From assembly GCA_027028145.1 (NCBI GenBank), contig JALVJV010000013.1:1-64000 (forward strand): DNA of 64,000 nt. The letters run 5' to 3'. Below, in pieces: positions 14,082 to 22,214 of this stretch. Each line of letters begins with the position of its first letter. Position 1 is the first letter of the stretch. Both the position numbers and the translations under genes were made by a program. The notes under the pieces are model-generated. The model made no database searches. It saw only the letters and a program-made list of their open reading frames with translations, and was not told the DNA's origin. Origin of the DNA: Archaeoglobaceae archaeon (lineage in GTDB: Archaea > Halobacteriota > Archaeoglobi > Archaeoglobales > Archaeoglobaceae).

Positions 14082-14972
14082 ATGGATATTCTCAAGACCA
14101 TCGCTGGTCTGATCAAACATCGTCTGTTCTTCTACGATGAGCATTATCCTATGGTTATCGTAGGTTATCCGGGTGTTGGCAAAAGTTCAACAGGTTTAGC
14201 TCTTGCCGAGGCAGTAGATGAGACTTTCGACGTCGAAAGGGTTGCTTTTAAACCAAGTGAATTCTTCGAAATTGCTAAAAATATCGAAAGAGGACAGGCG
14301 ATAATGTTCGACGAAGCTGGTATTGGTCTGCACGCAAGAGAGTGGCAGACCACTACGAACATCATTTTCTCTAAGTTGACGCAGATCTACAGATTTCTAA
14401 ACGTCTTTGTGGTTTTTACGGTTCCGGATATAAATTACATTGATTCTCATGCCAGAAATGAGATGAAGGCTATTCTCGAGTTGACGCATAAGGACATACA
14501 TGATGAAGTTGTGGTAGGTCATTGGTGGGTAGTTAAGAGGAACAGAGCCTTTGGAATAACGAACTATGAAAAATTGAAGATATATGATAATGGAGATCCG
14601 ATTGAAATAGATCCCGTAAAACTACCCCGTCCGTCCAAGCGGTTATGGAAAGCCTACAAGAGAAAGTCGGAAACTTACAAGAAAAACATTCTCGACGAAC
14701 TTTACGAGGAACTGCAAAAGCTTGAAGAGGGTGTAGTAACTAAAGGAATTGATAAAAGAACGGTTAGGCGACTTATAAATGAAGAAAAAGCTCTTATTAG
14801 AGCTTATGAATATTTCAGTAAAGAGCTTGGAATGAGCGATAGACAAATTGCGGGCGTATTTGGAGTATCTCATGTAACCTTACTAAATTGGAAATCCATT
14901 TGGAATTCTGGATCTAACGGCAATGACAAAGAAATTTCACAAGTTGGTAAATTGGTAAGTGGTAAGCAATAG
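14082..14972 (+). CDS. Viral P-loop ATPase with C-terminal helix-turn-helix
   Basis: A 296-residue protein. The Walker A motif is at residues 28-36 (GYPGVGKSS) and a Walker B at 72-78 (QAIMFDEAG). Sensor-like Thr/Asp residues follow (VVFTVPDINYID). The core resembles the short viral and plasmid ATPases with a DEAG motif found across archaeal mobile elements. Residues about 240-273 are a separate helix-turn-helix (MSDRQIAGVFGVSHVTLLNW) joined by a charged linker, so the ATPase is probably directed to specific DNA. GAGGTGG precedes the ATG. It ends the rightward block and is followed by a hairpin (AACCTAT/ATAGGTT). Genome packaging, replication or partition are possible roles. Confidence 0.8.
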   Translation: MDILKTIAGLIKHRLFFYDEHYPMVIVGYPGVGKSSTGLALAEAVDETFDVERVAFKPSEFFEIAKNIERGQAIMFDEAGIGLHAREWQTTTNIIFSKLTQIYRFLNVFVVFTVPDINYIDSHARNEMKAILELTHKDIHDEVVVGHWWVVKRNRAFGITNYEKLKIYDNGDPIEIDPVKLPRPSKRLWKAYKRKSETYKKNILDELYEELQKLEEGVVTKGIDKRTVRRLINEEKALIRAYEYFSKELGMSDRQIAGVFGVSHVTLLNWKSIWNSGSNGNDKEISQVGKLVSGKQ

Positions 14973-15264
14973 GATAAACCTATTATAGGTTCTAACAGAG
15001 AAAGAAGAAATTTTATTCGTTTATTTTATAATTTTAAATCTGAAAAGATGTTAATAAGGTCTTTTGCAAAATCCAGTGGCTGCTTATCGAGAGTTTGATG
15101 ACCAAGCGGACAAACATATAGATTTTGCTTAGTTAAACGAGCTTAGTTTAATACCGGTTAGAAGAAGTCAGCAGATTAGAGGAAAAATATGGTCTCTGGC
15201 TTGACCAGCCGGGCTGGAGTGTAAAAATTCTACCGGCGAGCTCGCCACTTTAAAAATATAAATT
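14973..15264. other. Gene-free spacer with hairpins between ATPase and integrase
   Basis: AACCTAT-T-ATAGGTT at about 14976-14990, followed by T-rich sequence, could end ATPase transcription. CCAGC-CGG-GCTGG at 15205-15217 and the perfect palindrome GGCGAGCTCGCC at 15235-15246 lie just past the integrase stop and could end its transcript or bind recombination accessory proteins. A 35-codon frame ending at about 15250 (RLEEVSRLEEKYGLWLDQ) may be a decayed small gene. Confidence 0.45.
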
Positions 15265-16104
15265 TTAACCCTCCAGAGGAAACTTATCTACAACCTTAGA
15301 ATAGAACTCATCAGCTTGTCTAGCCTTTGCCAAGTAATGCATAGCACCAACGTTAGCTGGTCTTCTACCTTGGATAAAGTCTGCAACCTCTGGGGGAACT
15401 CCATGCATTATTAAAAAGTTGTAATGCCATTTTCTGATAGTGTTAGCGGAAACTCTTTCATGCTTTATTAGATCCTTAGCATGAGAATAGCTTATCTCGA
15501 TCTTTCTGAGTTTCTTGGCAAAGTCTGCTGGCATGTATGCAAAGAATCCCCGTTTATTGCCTTTTGACGTGCTAATTATCGGATATCTTGCAATTCCTTT
15601 CTCTTCGATGACTATAAGGTTTTGAACATCGAAGTTTGCAAGCATTTCAACAGCTTGAGAAAGTCTTATGCCTGAATAAACAAGCAATTCAAACAGAATC
15701 TTTGCTTTTTCGTCTGTCAGATCCCTATAAGCTTCAATAAGCTCTTCATCACTTATAAAGACATCTCTTGAAGATGCCTGTTCAATCTTACAGACCTTTC
15801 TGAACTTATCGAGAATTGCAGAATCTACACCTTTAACCTCTTCGTAGAAGTTCAAGAGGTTTCGAAAAGCTTTGGCAACCCATCTTTTCACACCTTTGGA
15901 ATCAATTCCAGATAAGATATTATACAGATCTTCAGGGGTCTTTATCTCTTTATTAGCGGCATATCTGTCCAAATAATTAAGATAATACGTCGCAGTTGTA
16001 ATCTCAATCCTATTGTAAAGCCACTGCTTGAACTCTTCCCTTATGGCAGGATAGTTGATCTTGAAGCTGATGGAAGTCCTTTCGAGCCGGTGACCCGGGT
16101 TCAA
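15265..16104 (-). CDS. int: Tyrosine recombinase (integrase) of the element
   Basis: A 279-residue archaeal tyrosine integrase. Visible catalytic positions are Arg147 (SGIRLSQ), basic residues around 181-184, Arg224 with His227 (TIRKWHYN), Arg247 (GRRP) and the nucleophile Tyr257 (MHYLAKA). An N-terminal SAM-like/core-binding part occupies residues 15-110. The frame starts at a TTG lying inside the tRNA-Glu fragment, so the first codons are read antisense to the tRNA T-arm; a shorter start is possible. After integration the sequence upstream of the gene is chromosomal: trmB ends 46 bases away on the same strand, so int could be read through from it. The gene is intact, so excision may still be possible. 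Confidence 0.88.
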   Translation of the reverse strand: MNPGHRLERTSISFKINYPAIREEFKQWLYNRIEITTATYYLNYLDRYAANKEIKTPEDLYNILSGIDSKGVKRWVAKAFRNLLNFYEEVKGVDSAILDKFRKVCKIEQASSRDVFISDEELIEAYRDLTDEKAKILFELLVYSGIRLSQAVEMLANFDVQNLIVIEEKGIARYPIISTSKGNKRGFFAYMPADFAKKLRKIEISYSHAKDLIKHERVSANTIRKWHYNFLIMHGVPPEVADFIQGRRPANVGAMHYLAKARQADEFYSKVVDKFPLEG

Positions 16105-16119
16105 ATCCCGGCCGGAGCA
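16079..16119 (+). other. attR: Right attachment site: 3' part of tRNA-Glu(UUC)
   Basis: The sequence runs from the anticodon loop (CTTTCGA, anticodon TTC at 16081-16083) through the 3' anticodon strand GCCGG, the full T-arm (CCGGG-TTCAAAT-CCCGG) and the acceptor strand CCGGAGC to discriminator A at 16119. The 5' side does not match: AAGTC stands where CCGGC should be. So the identity block starts in the anticodon loop, where tyrosine integrases usually cut. It shares 30 bases with the tRNA-Glu(CTC) at 23084, but the anticodon stem differs, so the target was the UUC isoacceptor. Confidence 0.85.
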
Positions 16120-16149
16120 TCGTTTTAACTTGACATCTCAATAAGGAGC

Positions 16150-16836
16150 CTAATTTTCAAGTTCGACCAAATCCGATGCGAGTATGGAATCCAAGAACAT
16201 CTTGTAGAACTCCACAAACCCGGCTCCACCGCCTACGATCACGATCGTTTGTCTATTTTTGAAAAATATCGCAACAGTCTTTCCGTCCACGAGAACCAAT
16301 CCGTGCTTGGATTTCGTCTTAAACCGAATTCTGTAAAGTTCGAAGGGTAGATCCTTCAGTTCGTAAACATTGACTGCACAGATCTTACCCTTAGCTTTGC
16401 TCCGCCTCAAAGCTGAGGTTATCTCCTTCGGAATAAAGGACGCCGCAACGACAATCTCCTTTGCATTTACAATGAGTTCGACGATCTTATCTATCGCCAC
16501 ATCGCCCCTATATATTTTTATTTCCTCGGTTTTAGCCTTCTCAATTGCCGGAAGCTCTTCTCTCAGATACCTGAGATTTTCCTCTACTTTCTTGGAAAAT
16601 ATCCTCATAAGCTCTTCGGAATTTAAAGCCCTAAACTTCATCGGCTTACCGTATGCTTCAACGAGTCCCTTGTTCATAAGAGACTTTATCACGTCGTAGA
16701 CCGAAGTTCTCGGAATTCCGCTGTATTCGGCAACCTCCTTCGCCGTAAGCTCACCTTTAGCGATCAACGCAAGAAGAACCTTAGCTTCGTATTCGGAAAG
16801 TCCGAATGATCTCAAAGCTTCGATCATCTTCTCCAT
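16150..16836 (-). CDS. TrmB-family transcriptional regulator
   Basis: A 228-residue protein. A TrmB winged helix occupies residues 1-70 (LRSFGLSEYEAKVLLALI; SGIPRTSVYDVIKSLMNKGL). A coiled segment follows, and then a phospholipase-D-like effector domain (about 105-225) with beta strands such as IVVAASFI and HGLVLVDGKTVAIFF. TrmB proteins sense ligands and repress neighbouring transport genes. It is divergent from the surface protein/RND exporter pair, and the 75-base gap holds a TATA box usable in both directions and a palindrome. Distance from TATA to ATG (28 bases) suggests a leaderless, autoregulated transcript. Confidence 0.88.
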   Translation of the reverse strand: MEKMIEALRSFGLSEYEAKVLLALIAKGELTAKEVAEYSGIPRTSVYDVIKSLMNKGLVEAYGKPMKFRALNSEELMRIFSKKVEENLRYLREELPAIEKAKTEEIKIYRGDVAIDKIVELIVNAKEIVVAASFIPKEITSALRRSKAKGKICAVNVYELKDLPFELYRIRFKTKSKHGLVLVDGKTVAIFFKNRQTIVIVGGGAGFVEFYKMFLDSILASDLVELEN

Positions 16837-16858
16837 TAAAATGAGTAGTCGCTCGTAA

Positions 16859-16889
16859 AGTATTTATACATTTTTGTAGTTTCAACTAC
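16859..16889. promoter_or_regulatory. Bidirectional TATA box and candidate TrmB operator
   Basis: GTATTTATAC at 16859-16868 reads GTATAAATAC on the other strand and is placed for both trmB (28 bases from its ATG) and the exporter operon. Immediately after it in the rightward direction lies the hairpin GTAGTT-TC-AACTAC at 16876-16889, where rightward transcription would begin. A repressor bound there would block the exporter operon. Confidence 0.6.
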
Positions 16890-16911
16890 GACAAATTAGG
16901 GGGATGAAAAC

Positions 16912-18732
16912 GTGAGGCTAAGGTTCGTTTTGGTCTTGGTCGTTATGCTGATCGCTATCGGAAACGCTCAGGCACTTTATATCAAGGAAAAACCGAGCGT
17001 AACCGTCTCTATAGCCGGAACAAATCATCTAAAGAGGGGGACGAACGTCATCACGTTGATCGCCTACAACCCAGCGGAAGAGAAGAGGATCATTTACGAC
17101 AACCCCGAGCAGGCTATGTTCTTTAAGGGTAGGGAAAGTCTGCTATTCACGGCATACAACGTCTCGTTCGAATTGGAAGGGAATAAATACATCGAAGTAA
17201 AAACACCCGTCCAAAAAATTCCGGCTATACCTCCGATGAAACCGATTCAACTCAAGTTCATAGTTAAGGTTAAGGACTCGGCTAAGGCTGGAGAATACGA
17301 ACTGAAACTTAAGGTCAAATACGATATAATACACGACGTTGACGTCAACTTCGGAGTTCAGCAGTTCGCAATTCCTACGGTTTACAACATCTCTGGAAAC
17401 TACAGCCAATATGGAACGGTTTCGAACTACGAAATTTCTCAGTATTTGAACGAACTCTACATCGATTACACGCACAAGGAGCTTGAGATACCCATAAAGG
17501 TTTACGTAGATAAGGAAGATGTCAGACTCGAAGTTCTGAGCGTCAAAACCGAAAACTTCGAAGCCAAGGGAAAGGGACTCGTGACGGTTAAGGTTAAAAA
17601 CATCGGAGAAAAGACGGGCAAAAACGCATTCTTGGTTCTTATAACTCCAAACGGATTTTCCGTTAAGGCTAATCCTCCGGCTATGATGCAGATGCCGATT
17701 GGTCAGACACCCATGACGCCTACAACGATGCCGGTTATGCCAACCGGACAGATTCCATCTGCTATGATGCCTTCGACATCCGCGATGCCTCCAGCGATGC
17801 AGTCCTTGCTTACATCTACGAACGCTGTATTCGTCGGAGACTTGAAGCCGGGCGAGGTGGTTGAAGCTACGTTCCCCGTCAAGATAGAGGTCAGCGACGG
17901 AGGTAACTACACGTTCGAAATCAAAGCCGTCTATTTGGACGAATACGGAAACGTTTTGGAATCTAAGCCCGTTCCGTTCGGTGTTTACGTCTCGCCACCT
18001 CCGAAAATTGAAATAAAAAGCGTCGAAAGCAAGGTTTACGTTGGAAGCAGTGGAGATGTCATAGTTAGGCTTAGAATAGACAAACCGCTCAAAGAAGCGA
18101 GCGTTATTTTAAAGGTCAATCCGCCACTTTCCATCCTAAGCTCAGAATACTACTTGGGCAACGTCGTTCCGAACAAAGATTACGAAGCGATATTCAAGGT
18201 TGAAGCTTTGAAGGAGGCCGTAGCCGTGGTTTATCCAGCAACTCTGATAGTCAAATACAAGTCTATGAACGAGTGGACGGAGAGCGATCCGATAAGAATC
18301 GGAATTAAAGTCAATCCGAAGCTAAGATTCGAAATAATCGGAATTCCTAAGATAGCTCAGGGTGAGGAGAAGGTAATCACGGTCAAAATTAAAAACTTGG
18401 GTAACTTTACGCTCAGAGAGGCGACGGCGAGAATAACGATAGTCGATCCTTTCACTTCAACGGACGACACCGCATACATCGGAACGCTTAAGCCGGGGGA
18501 GGCGAAGAACATAAGCTTCAAGATAAAGGTGGACAAGGACGCGACTCCGAAGCTCTACGGACTCAATCTGGAGGTCAAGTATAAGGATCCGGAGGGCGAT
18601 TGGGCTATAAGTGAACCGACAAAGCTCGTTATCAAAGTGACTCCGGCAAAGCCAAACTTCGCATTGCTCGGAGGTATTTTGGCAGTCGTTCTGCTTACAG
18701 CGATAGGCTACGCCTTAAAGAGGAGGCACTGA
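16912..18732 (+). CDS. Secreted CARDB/NEW3-type surface protein (COG1361-like) with Met/Pro-rich linker
   Basis: A 606-residue protein beginning with GTG (GGGGGATG upstream). Signal peptide at 1-22 (LRFVLVLVVMLIAIGNAQA). Four or more Ig-like beta domains contain GTN, LKPGE and VKVKNIGEKTG strings typical of CARDB/NEW3 modules. One C-terminal membrane span (about 580-602, LLGGILAVVLLTAIGYALKRR) anchors it outside the cell. Residues about 258-306 are an unusual low-complexity linker rich in Met, Pro and Thr. It stands 1 base before the RND exporter gene, so it is probably the external partner of that exporter. Substrate unknown; Met-rich segments can bind soft metals, an inference only. Confidence 0.85.
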   Translation: MRLRFVLVLVVMLIAIGNAQALYIKEKPSVTVSIAGTNHLKRGTNVITLIAYNPAEEKRIIYDNPEQAMFFKGRESLLFTAYNVSFELEGNKYIEVKTPVQKIPAIPPMKPIQLKFIVKVKDSAKAGEYELKLKVKYDIIHDVDVNFGVQQFAIPTVYNISGNYSQYGTVSNYEISQYLNELYIDYTHKELEIPIKVYVDKEDVRLEVLSVKTENFEAKGKGLVTVKVKNIGEKTGKNAFLVLITPNGFSVKANPPAMMQMPIGQTPMTPTTMPVMPTGQIPSAMMPSTSAMPPAMQSLLTSTNAVFVGDLKPGEVVEATFPVKIEVSDGGNYTFEIKAVYLDEYGNVLESKPVPFGVYVSPPPKIEIKSVESKVYVGSSGDVIVRLRIDKPLKEASVILKVNPPLSILSSEYYLGNVVPNKDYEAIFKVEALKEAVAVVYPATLIVKYKSMNEWTESDPIRIGIKVNPKLRFEIIGIPKIAQGEEKVITVKIKNLGNFTLREATARITIVDPFTSTDDTAYIGTLKPGEAKNISFKIKVDKDATPKLYGLNLEVKYKDPEGDWAISEPTKLVIKVTPAKPNFALLGGILAVVLLTAIGYALKRRH

Positions 18733-18733
18733 G

Positions 18734-20944
18734 GTGATAGCTAAAATAGTTAGGAAATATCCGTTCTTCATAATCGGACTGACGCTCTCGCTCATAATTT
18801 TTTCCTTCTACTCCGCTCAGCACGTAGTTTACGAATACAACATCGACACGTTCTTCAGTAAGAACGACGTCATATACAGTCAATACAAGCTGTTTACGAA
18901 GGACTTCAGAGTGGGTTCGGAGAACATCTTCATATTCGTTAAGTGCGACGACGTAACGAATAGGGATGTCCTGAAATACATGCTCAGACTCGGAAACGAA
19001 CTTAAGCATCTTAAATACGTAGAAAACGTCGTTTCTCCTGCGTCGATTTTGGTTTCTATATACGGAAAGATTCCGGAAGATCCGATCATCATCCAGCAGA
19101 CTCTGAACAGATACTGCAAAGATCTAATTCCGACCAACACTTTGGCACTCATTTCGATCTCCATCTCCGCAACGGAATCTCAACAGAGGAACGAACTTGC
19201 GAAGCAGATTGAAGATGTAGTCAAATTCGTGCCGAAGCCCGCAGGTGTTTCGGTTTCGGTGACGGGATCTCCCGTAGTGGGATACCAGATAATGAAGTCC
19301 ATTCAGAAGAGCGTAAGGTTGACCACTACGGCTTCGGTTATCTTGATGGTTGTAATTCTCTTCTTGGTCTTCAGCGGTGTAGTTAGGAGGAAGATCTTCG
19401 CATTGGTTCCGCTTTTAATATCCGTATTCTCCGTAATATTCGTCTACGGAGCGATGCCGATCTTGGGAATTCCTATGACCGAAGTTACGAACGGATTCAT
19501 GCCGATTCTGATAGGTCTGGCTATCGAATACGCCGCCCAGCTTCAGAGCAGGTTCGAAGAAGAAAGAAAGGAGGGCAGGGGTATCGACGAATCCATAGAG
19601 ATCGCTATAAAGAGCACGGGTTTAGCCATTGCCTTAGCAATGCTGACGACTGTAATCGGATTTCTATCGATGCTGTTCTCCGGAGTTCCGGCTTTGGGCT
19701 GGTTCGGAATACTTTCGGCTTTGGGTTTGATCGTCGCATTCGTTCTAACCCTAACGTTCCTTCCGGCGTTGCTCAAGATAACGGACAAGGACGTTAAGGT
19801 TGAGGTTTCGAAGAAGGAAGAGACCGGAGTCCTCGAAAGGTCGTTGGGAGTCCTCGCGAAGGTTACGGCTAAGAGGTATAGAGCCATTTTGATACTAACC
19901 GTTGTAATAATAGTATTTGGTTTATACGGATACACCCAGATCAAGCTTGAGACGAATCCGAGGAACTACGTTCCCCAAGATCTCCCGGCGATAGTTTCGC
20001 TTAAAGAATTGGAGAGGCTCGTAGGCGGACAACACTACTACGTCGTAATTTTGAACTTCGACAAACTCGATCTTAACGTAGTAAAGAAGGCGGACGAACT
20101 TGGAAGATACATAACCCAGAGGGAAAGCTACGTGGACAACTACGAATCCCTTGCGAAGGCGATAGTTCAATTCTACGGACGAATGCCGGCAAACGATATC
20201 GAACTTGAGATGGTTCTGAACAGACTGCCGTCATACATAAGAGATAGATACATCTCTGGAAATCAGATTGCGATCTATCTGGCAAGCCACGTAAAGTCGT
20301 TCGATGAAGAGAAGAGGTTATACTACTCAATTCAGAAGGACGTCAGATTCTTCGGCTGGAAGGATGGCTTTTACGTCTCTGGATACACCCCGCTTCTGAT
20401 GGAGATGGGCAGACTCATGCTGTTCGGTCAGAGCAAGATGACCATAGCGGCTTACATCCTCATTGTCGCGCTTATGTTCGTAGTTTACAGGTCGATCACC
20501 AAGGCGATCGTTCCGCTCGTTTCCATAACGACGGTGATAGCAACCGTGAACGCGTTTATGTTCGTGTTCGGAATAAAACAGACGATGCTCAGCACCACCA
20601 TGAATTCGATGGTCTTGGGTTTGGGTATCGATTTCTCGATTCACGTTTTGGAAAGGTATCTTGAGGAGAGAAGGAAATTCGATCCCATGATGTCCGTAAT
20701 TAGAACCGTCGAAAGAACCGGGAAAGCCATAGCCACGTCAGCTTTAACGATGGCCGGAGGATTCGGCGCTCTGCTACTTTCACCGTTTCCGTTGATGCAG
20801 ACTTTCGGAGTTCTGTCGTTAGTTGCGATACTGTTCAGCTTGCTTGCGAGTCTTACGGTTGTTCCGGCGTTTCTAATGATTACGGAAAAGATCAAACCCG
20901 TTCGTGGAATTTCGTCTGTTGTAGGAGGTGCCGAAAACGTTTGA
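18734..20944 (+). CDS. RND superfamily (MmpL/hopanoid-type) exporter
   Basis: A 736-residue membrane protein with the RND duplication. TM1 (about 9-27) is followed by an external loop to about 195 and five further spans to about 350; then TM7 (about 375-395), a second loop and a second helix bundle at 560-725. Signature strings include GFMPILIGLAIEYAAQLQSRFEEE in the first half and GLGIDFSIHVLERYLEE in the second, where acidic residues would carry protons. GAGGTG before the GTG start overlaps the end of the surface protein gene. Archaeal members of this group (COG1033) export lipids or drugs; the substrate here is unknown. Controlled presumably by the divergent TrmB. Confidence 0.88.
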   Translation: MIAKIVRKYPFFIIGLTLSLIIFSFYSAQHVVYEYNIDTFFSKNDVIYSQYKLFTKDFRVGSENIFIFVKCDDVTNRDVLKYMLRLGNELKHLKYVENVVSPASILVSIYGKIPEDPIIIQQTLNRYCKDLIPTNTLALISISISATESQQRNELAKQIEDVVKFVPKPAGVSVSVTGSPVVGYQIMKSIQKSVRLTTTASVILMVVILFLVFSGVVRRKIFALVPLLISVFSVIFVYGAMPILGIPMTEVTNGFMPILIGLAIEYAAQLQSRFEEERKEGRGIDESIEIAIKSTGLAIALAMLTTVIGFLSMLFSGVPALGWFGILSALGLIVAFVLTLTFLPALLKITDKDVKVEVSKKEETGVLERSLGVLAKVTAKRYRAILILTVVIIVFGLYGYTQIKLETNPRNYVPQDLPAIVSLKELERLVGGQHYYVVILNFDKLDLNVVKKADELGRYITQRESYVDNYESLAKAIVQFYGRMPANDIELEMVLNRLPSYIRDRYISGNQIAIYLASHVKSFDEEKRLYYSIQKDVRFFGWKDGFYVSGYTPLLMEMGRLMLFGQSKMTIAAYILIVALMFVVYRSITKAIVPLVSITTVIATVNAFMFVFGIKQTMLSTTMNSMVLGLGIDFSIHVLERYLEERRKFDPMMSVIRTVERTGKAIATSALTMAGGFGALLLSPFPLMQTFGVLSLVAILFSLLASLTVVPAFLMITEKIKPVRGISSVVGGAENV

Positions 20945-20959
20945 TTTTTGTCGACACTT

Positions 20960-21715
20960 TCAACTCTTGACTTCAAACGTTATGTTCTCCTCTATCAGCC
21001 TTCTGAGAAGATCGTTTATCAGGCTTTCAGTGCAAACGACAACGACGTTGCAACCGTGGTGAGCGGATTCGACACAAACCTCTCTCGCACCGAAGAAGAT
21101 GGGTTCTATTCCTATCTTTCTGCAAGATATTAATGCCTCAACCCCCAAGGCGACAACTACGTCCTTTCCTTCGATCGTCTTCCTGAGCGCATCCAGATCT
21201 ACCGATCTGCTTCCCCCCTCGCATATGTCCGGAACCTTGAAAACTACGACCTTTCCCCTGTCCGGCGGCTTGAAATCATCTTTCGGCTTTATCAGCACCT
21301 CTTCGCCATCTTTTGCAGACGTCAAAGCAATGGAGTTCGGCTTTCCGTCCCTTTTGCAGTATATTAGCCCCCTATCGAACCAGTAGGTAACCTCATCGCC
21401 CTTCTTAATATCTCCGACCGCTATCGCAATAAGCGAGCGGGAGTAAATTCGCTTTAGCAGTTCCTCTGAAAAAACGTGAAGGTCGAATAGATTTTTAACC
21501 AGCCAATCAACCCCTTTGTCCGTAACTTCATAATAGCCCTTCTGAACCGTCCTTATCAATCCCTCAGCAGTTAATTCTTTGAAGTATTCCGAAATAGCCT
21601 GCGGTGTTAGGTTCAGCTTAGTCGCTATATCTCTCTGGTTGCATTTTCTGTTCGTGATTAGCTCAGCCAAGATCAGGAGCCTTATGGTGTCTCTTCTGCT
21701 GAGCAGAACCTTCAT
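20960..21715 (-). CDS. MarR-type winged-helix transcriptional regulator with C-terminal effector domain
   Basis: About 251 residues. N-terminal winged helix (residues 1-80: RRDTIRLLILAELITNRKCN; RDIATKLNLTPQAISEYFKE). A middle beta domain follows (IAVGDIKKGDEVTYWFDRGL), and then a Rossmann-like C-terminal domain ending in CTESLINDLLRRLIEENI. The open frame runs to 21808, but TTTATATAG at 21736-21744 is 25 bases before ATG 21715, indicating a leaderless transcript there. Its start overlaps the 3' end of the YkgJ-like gene by 53 bases in another frame. Target genes unknown. Widespread in Archaeoglobi as an uncharacterised family, from memory. Confidence 0.72.
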   Translation of the reverse strand: MKVLLSRRDTIRLLILAELITNRKCNQRDIATKLNLTPQAISEYFKELTAEGLIRTVQKGYYEVTDKGVDWLVKNLFDLHVFSEELLKRIYSRSLIAIAVGDIKKGDEVTYWFDRGLIYCKRDGKPNSIALTSAKDGEEVLIKPKDDFKPPDRGKVVVFKVPDICEGGSRSVDLDALRKTIEGKDVVVALGVEALISCRKIGIEPIFFGAREVCVESAHHGCNVVVVCTESLINDLLRRLIEENITFEVKS

Positions 21716-22178
21716 ATCCCAAATTGGCTCCATAGCTATATAAATTTGCGGTGATGTAATCCATACGTTTCTTCTCACCCAAGTAGATCTGAACGGCTTC
21801 CTCAACAAGCTTCCTCATCATAAAACTCGGCTTTCCCAAAACTACGTTCGGACAGGTGGAAACATCGACATACACGTAGAAAGTTTCGCCTTCATACTCG
21901 AATTCGGCGAGCTCACTACCCTTCTTCCGAATACTGAAGGGATACAGCTTGCAGGCTGTAGGCTTCAGTTCGCCCTGCAGAGAACAGAGGTTTCCGTGCT
22001 GAAACGGGCAAACATTTCCGATCTTCTTTATGTAGAACCTCCCGAATCTCTCCTCAACGAAGCCCGTTCCCTTAAGCCTGAGGTATTCGTAAAATCTCAA
22101 CGGAACCCTGTATTCTCTACAACACCTACCGCAAGCCGTGCAGTGCCAAGAGTGGACTTTCCTCCATGGAACGAGCAT
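21663..22178 (-). CDS. YkgJ-family cysteine-cluster protein
   Basis: A 171-residue protein with the family signature CTACGRCC near residue 14 (W-H-C-x2-C-x2-CC). Further cysteines lie at CPFQHGNLC and TACKLYPF and in the later STCPNV, a set thought to bind zinc or an iron-sulfur cluster. The biochemical role of the family is not established. The last 50 bases lie inside the start region of the next regulator gene. An AT-rich promoter (GTTAATATATCG) lies just upstream of the ATG. Confidence 0.85.
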   Translation of the reverse strand: MLVPWRKVHSWHCTACGRCCREYRVPLRFYEYLRLKGTGFVEERFGRFYIKKIGNVCPFQHGNLCSLQGELKPTACKLYPFSIRKKGSELAEFEYEGETFYVYVDVSTCPNVVLGKPSFMMRKLVEEAVQIYLGEKKRMDYITANLYSYGANLGYEGSAQQKRHHKAPDLG

Positions 22179-22214
22179 GTTAATATATCGTCAGATTTGC
22201 ATAAGCTTTTATCG

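Larger units (their letters stand above)
1..16119. mobile_element. Integrated virus-like element (right part; left end outside the window)
   Basis: The right boundary is a 3' fragment of a tRNA-Glu(UUC) at 16079-16119, next to a tyrosine integrase that starts inside it. In an insertion at a tRNA 3' end, the intact tRNA lies upstream of the element and the duplicated 3' end downstream. The fragment reads on the plus strand, so the intact gene and the other boundary should lie left of position 1. The contents fit a virus: a leftward block of 14 overlapping genes, mostly small membrane proteins plus one large surface protein, and a divergent block with an AbrB-like regulator and an ATPase. No housekeeping gene occurs before 16150. 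The part before about 4390 is visibly more AT-rich and could be a second element nested in or next to the virus; this cannot be decided here. Confidence 0.82.

Noticed and set aside
15150-15260. 35-codon frame ending before the integrase stop
   Set aside because: No start codon and stops just upstream; not a gene as it stands.
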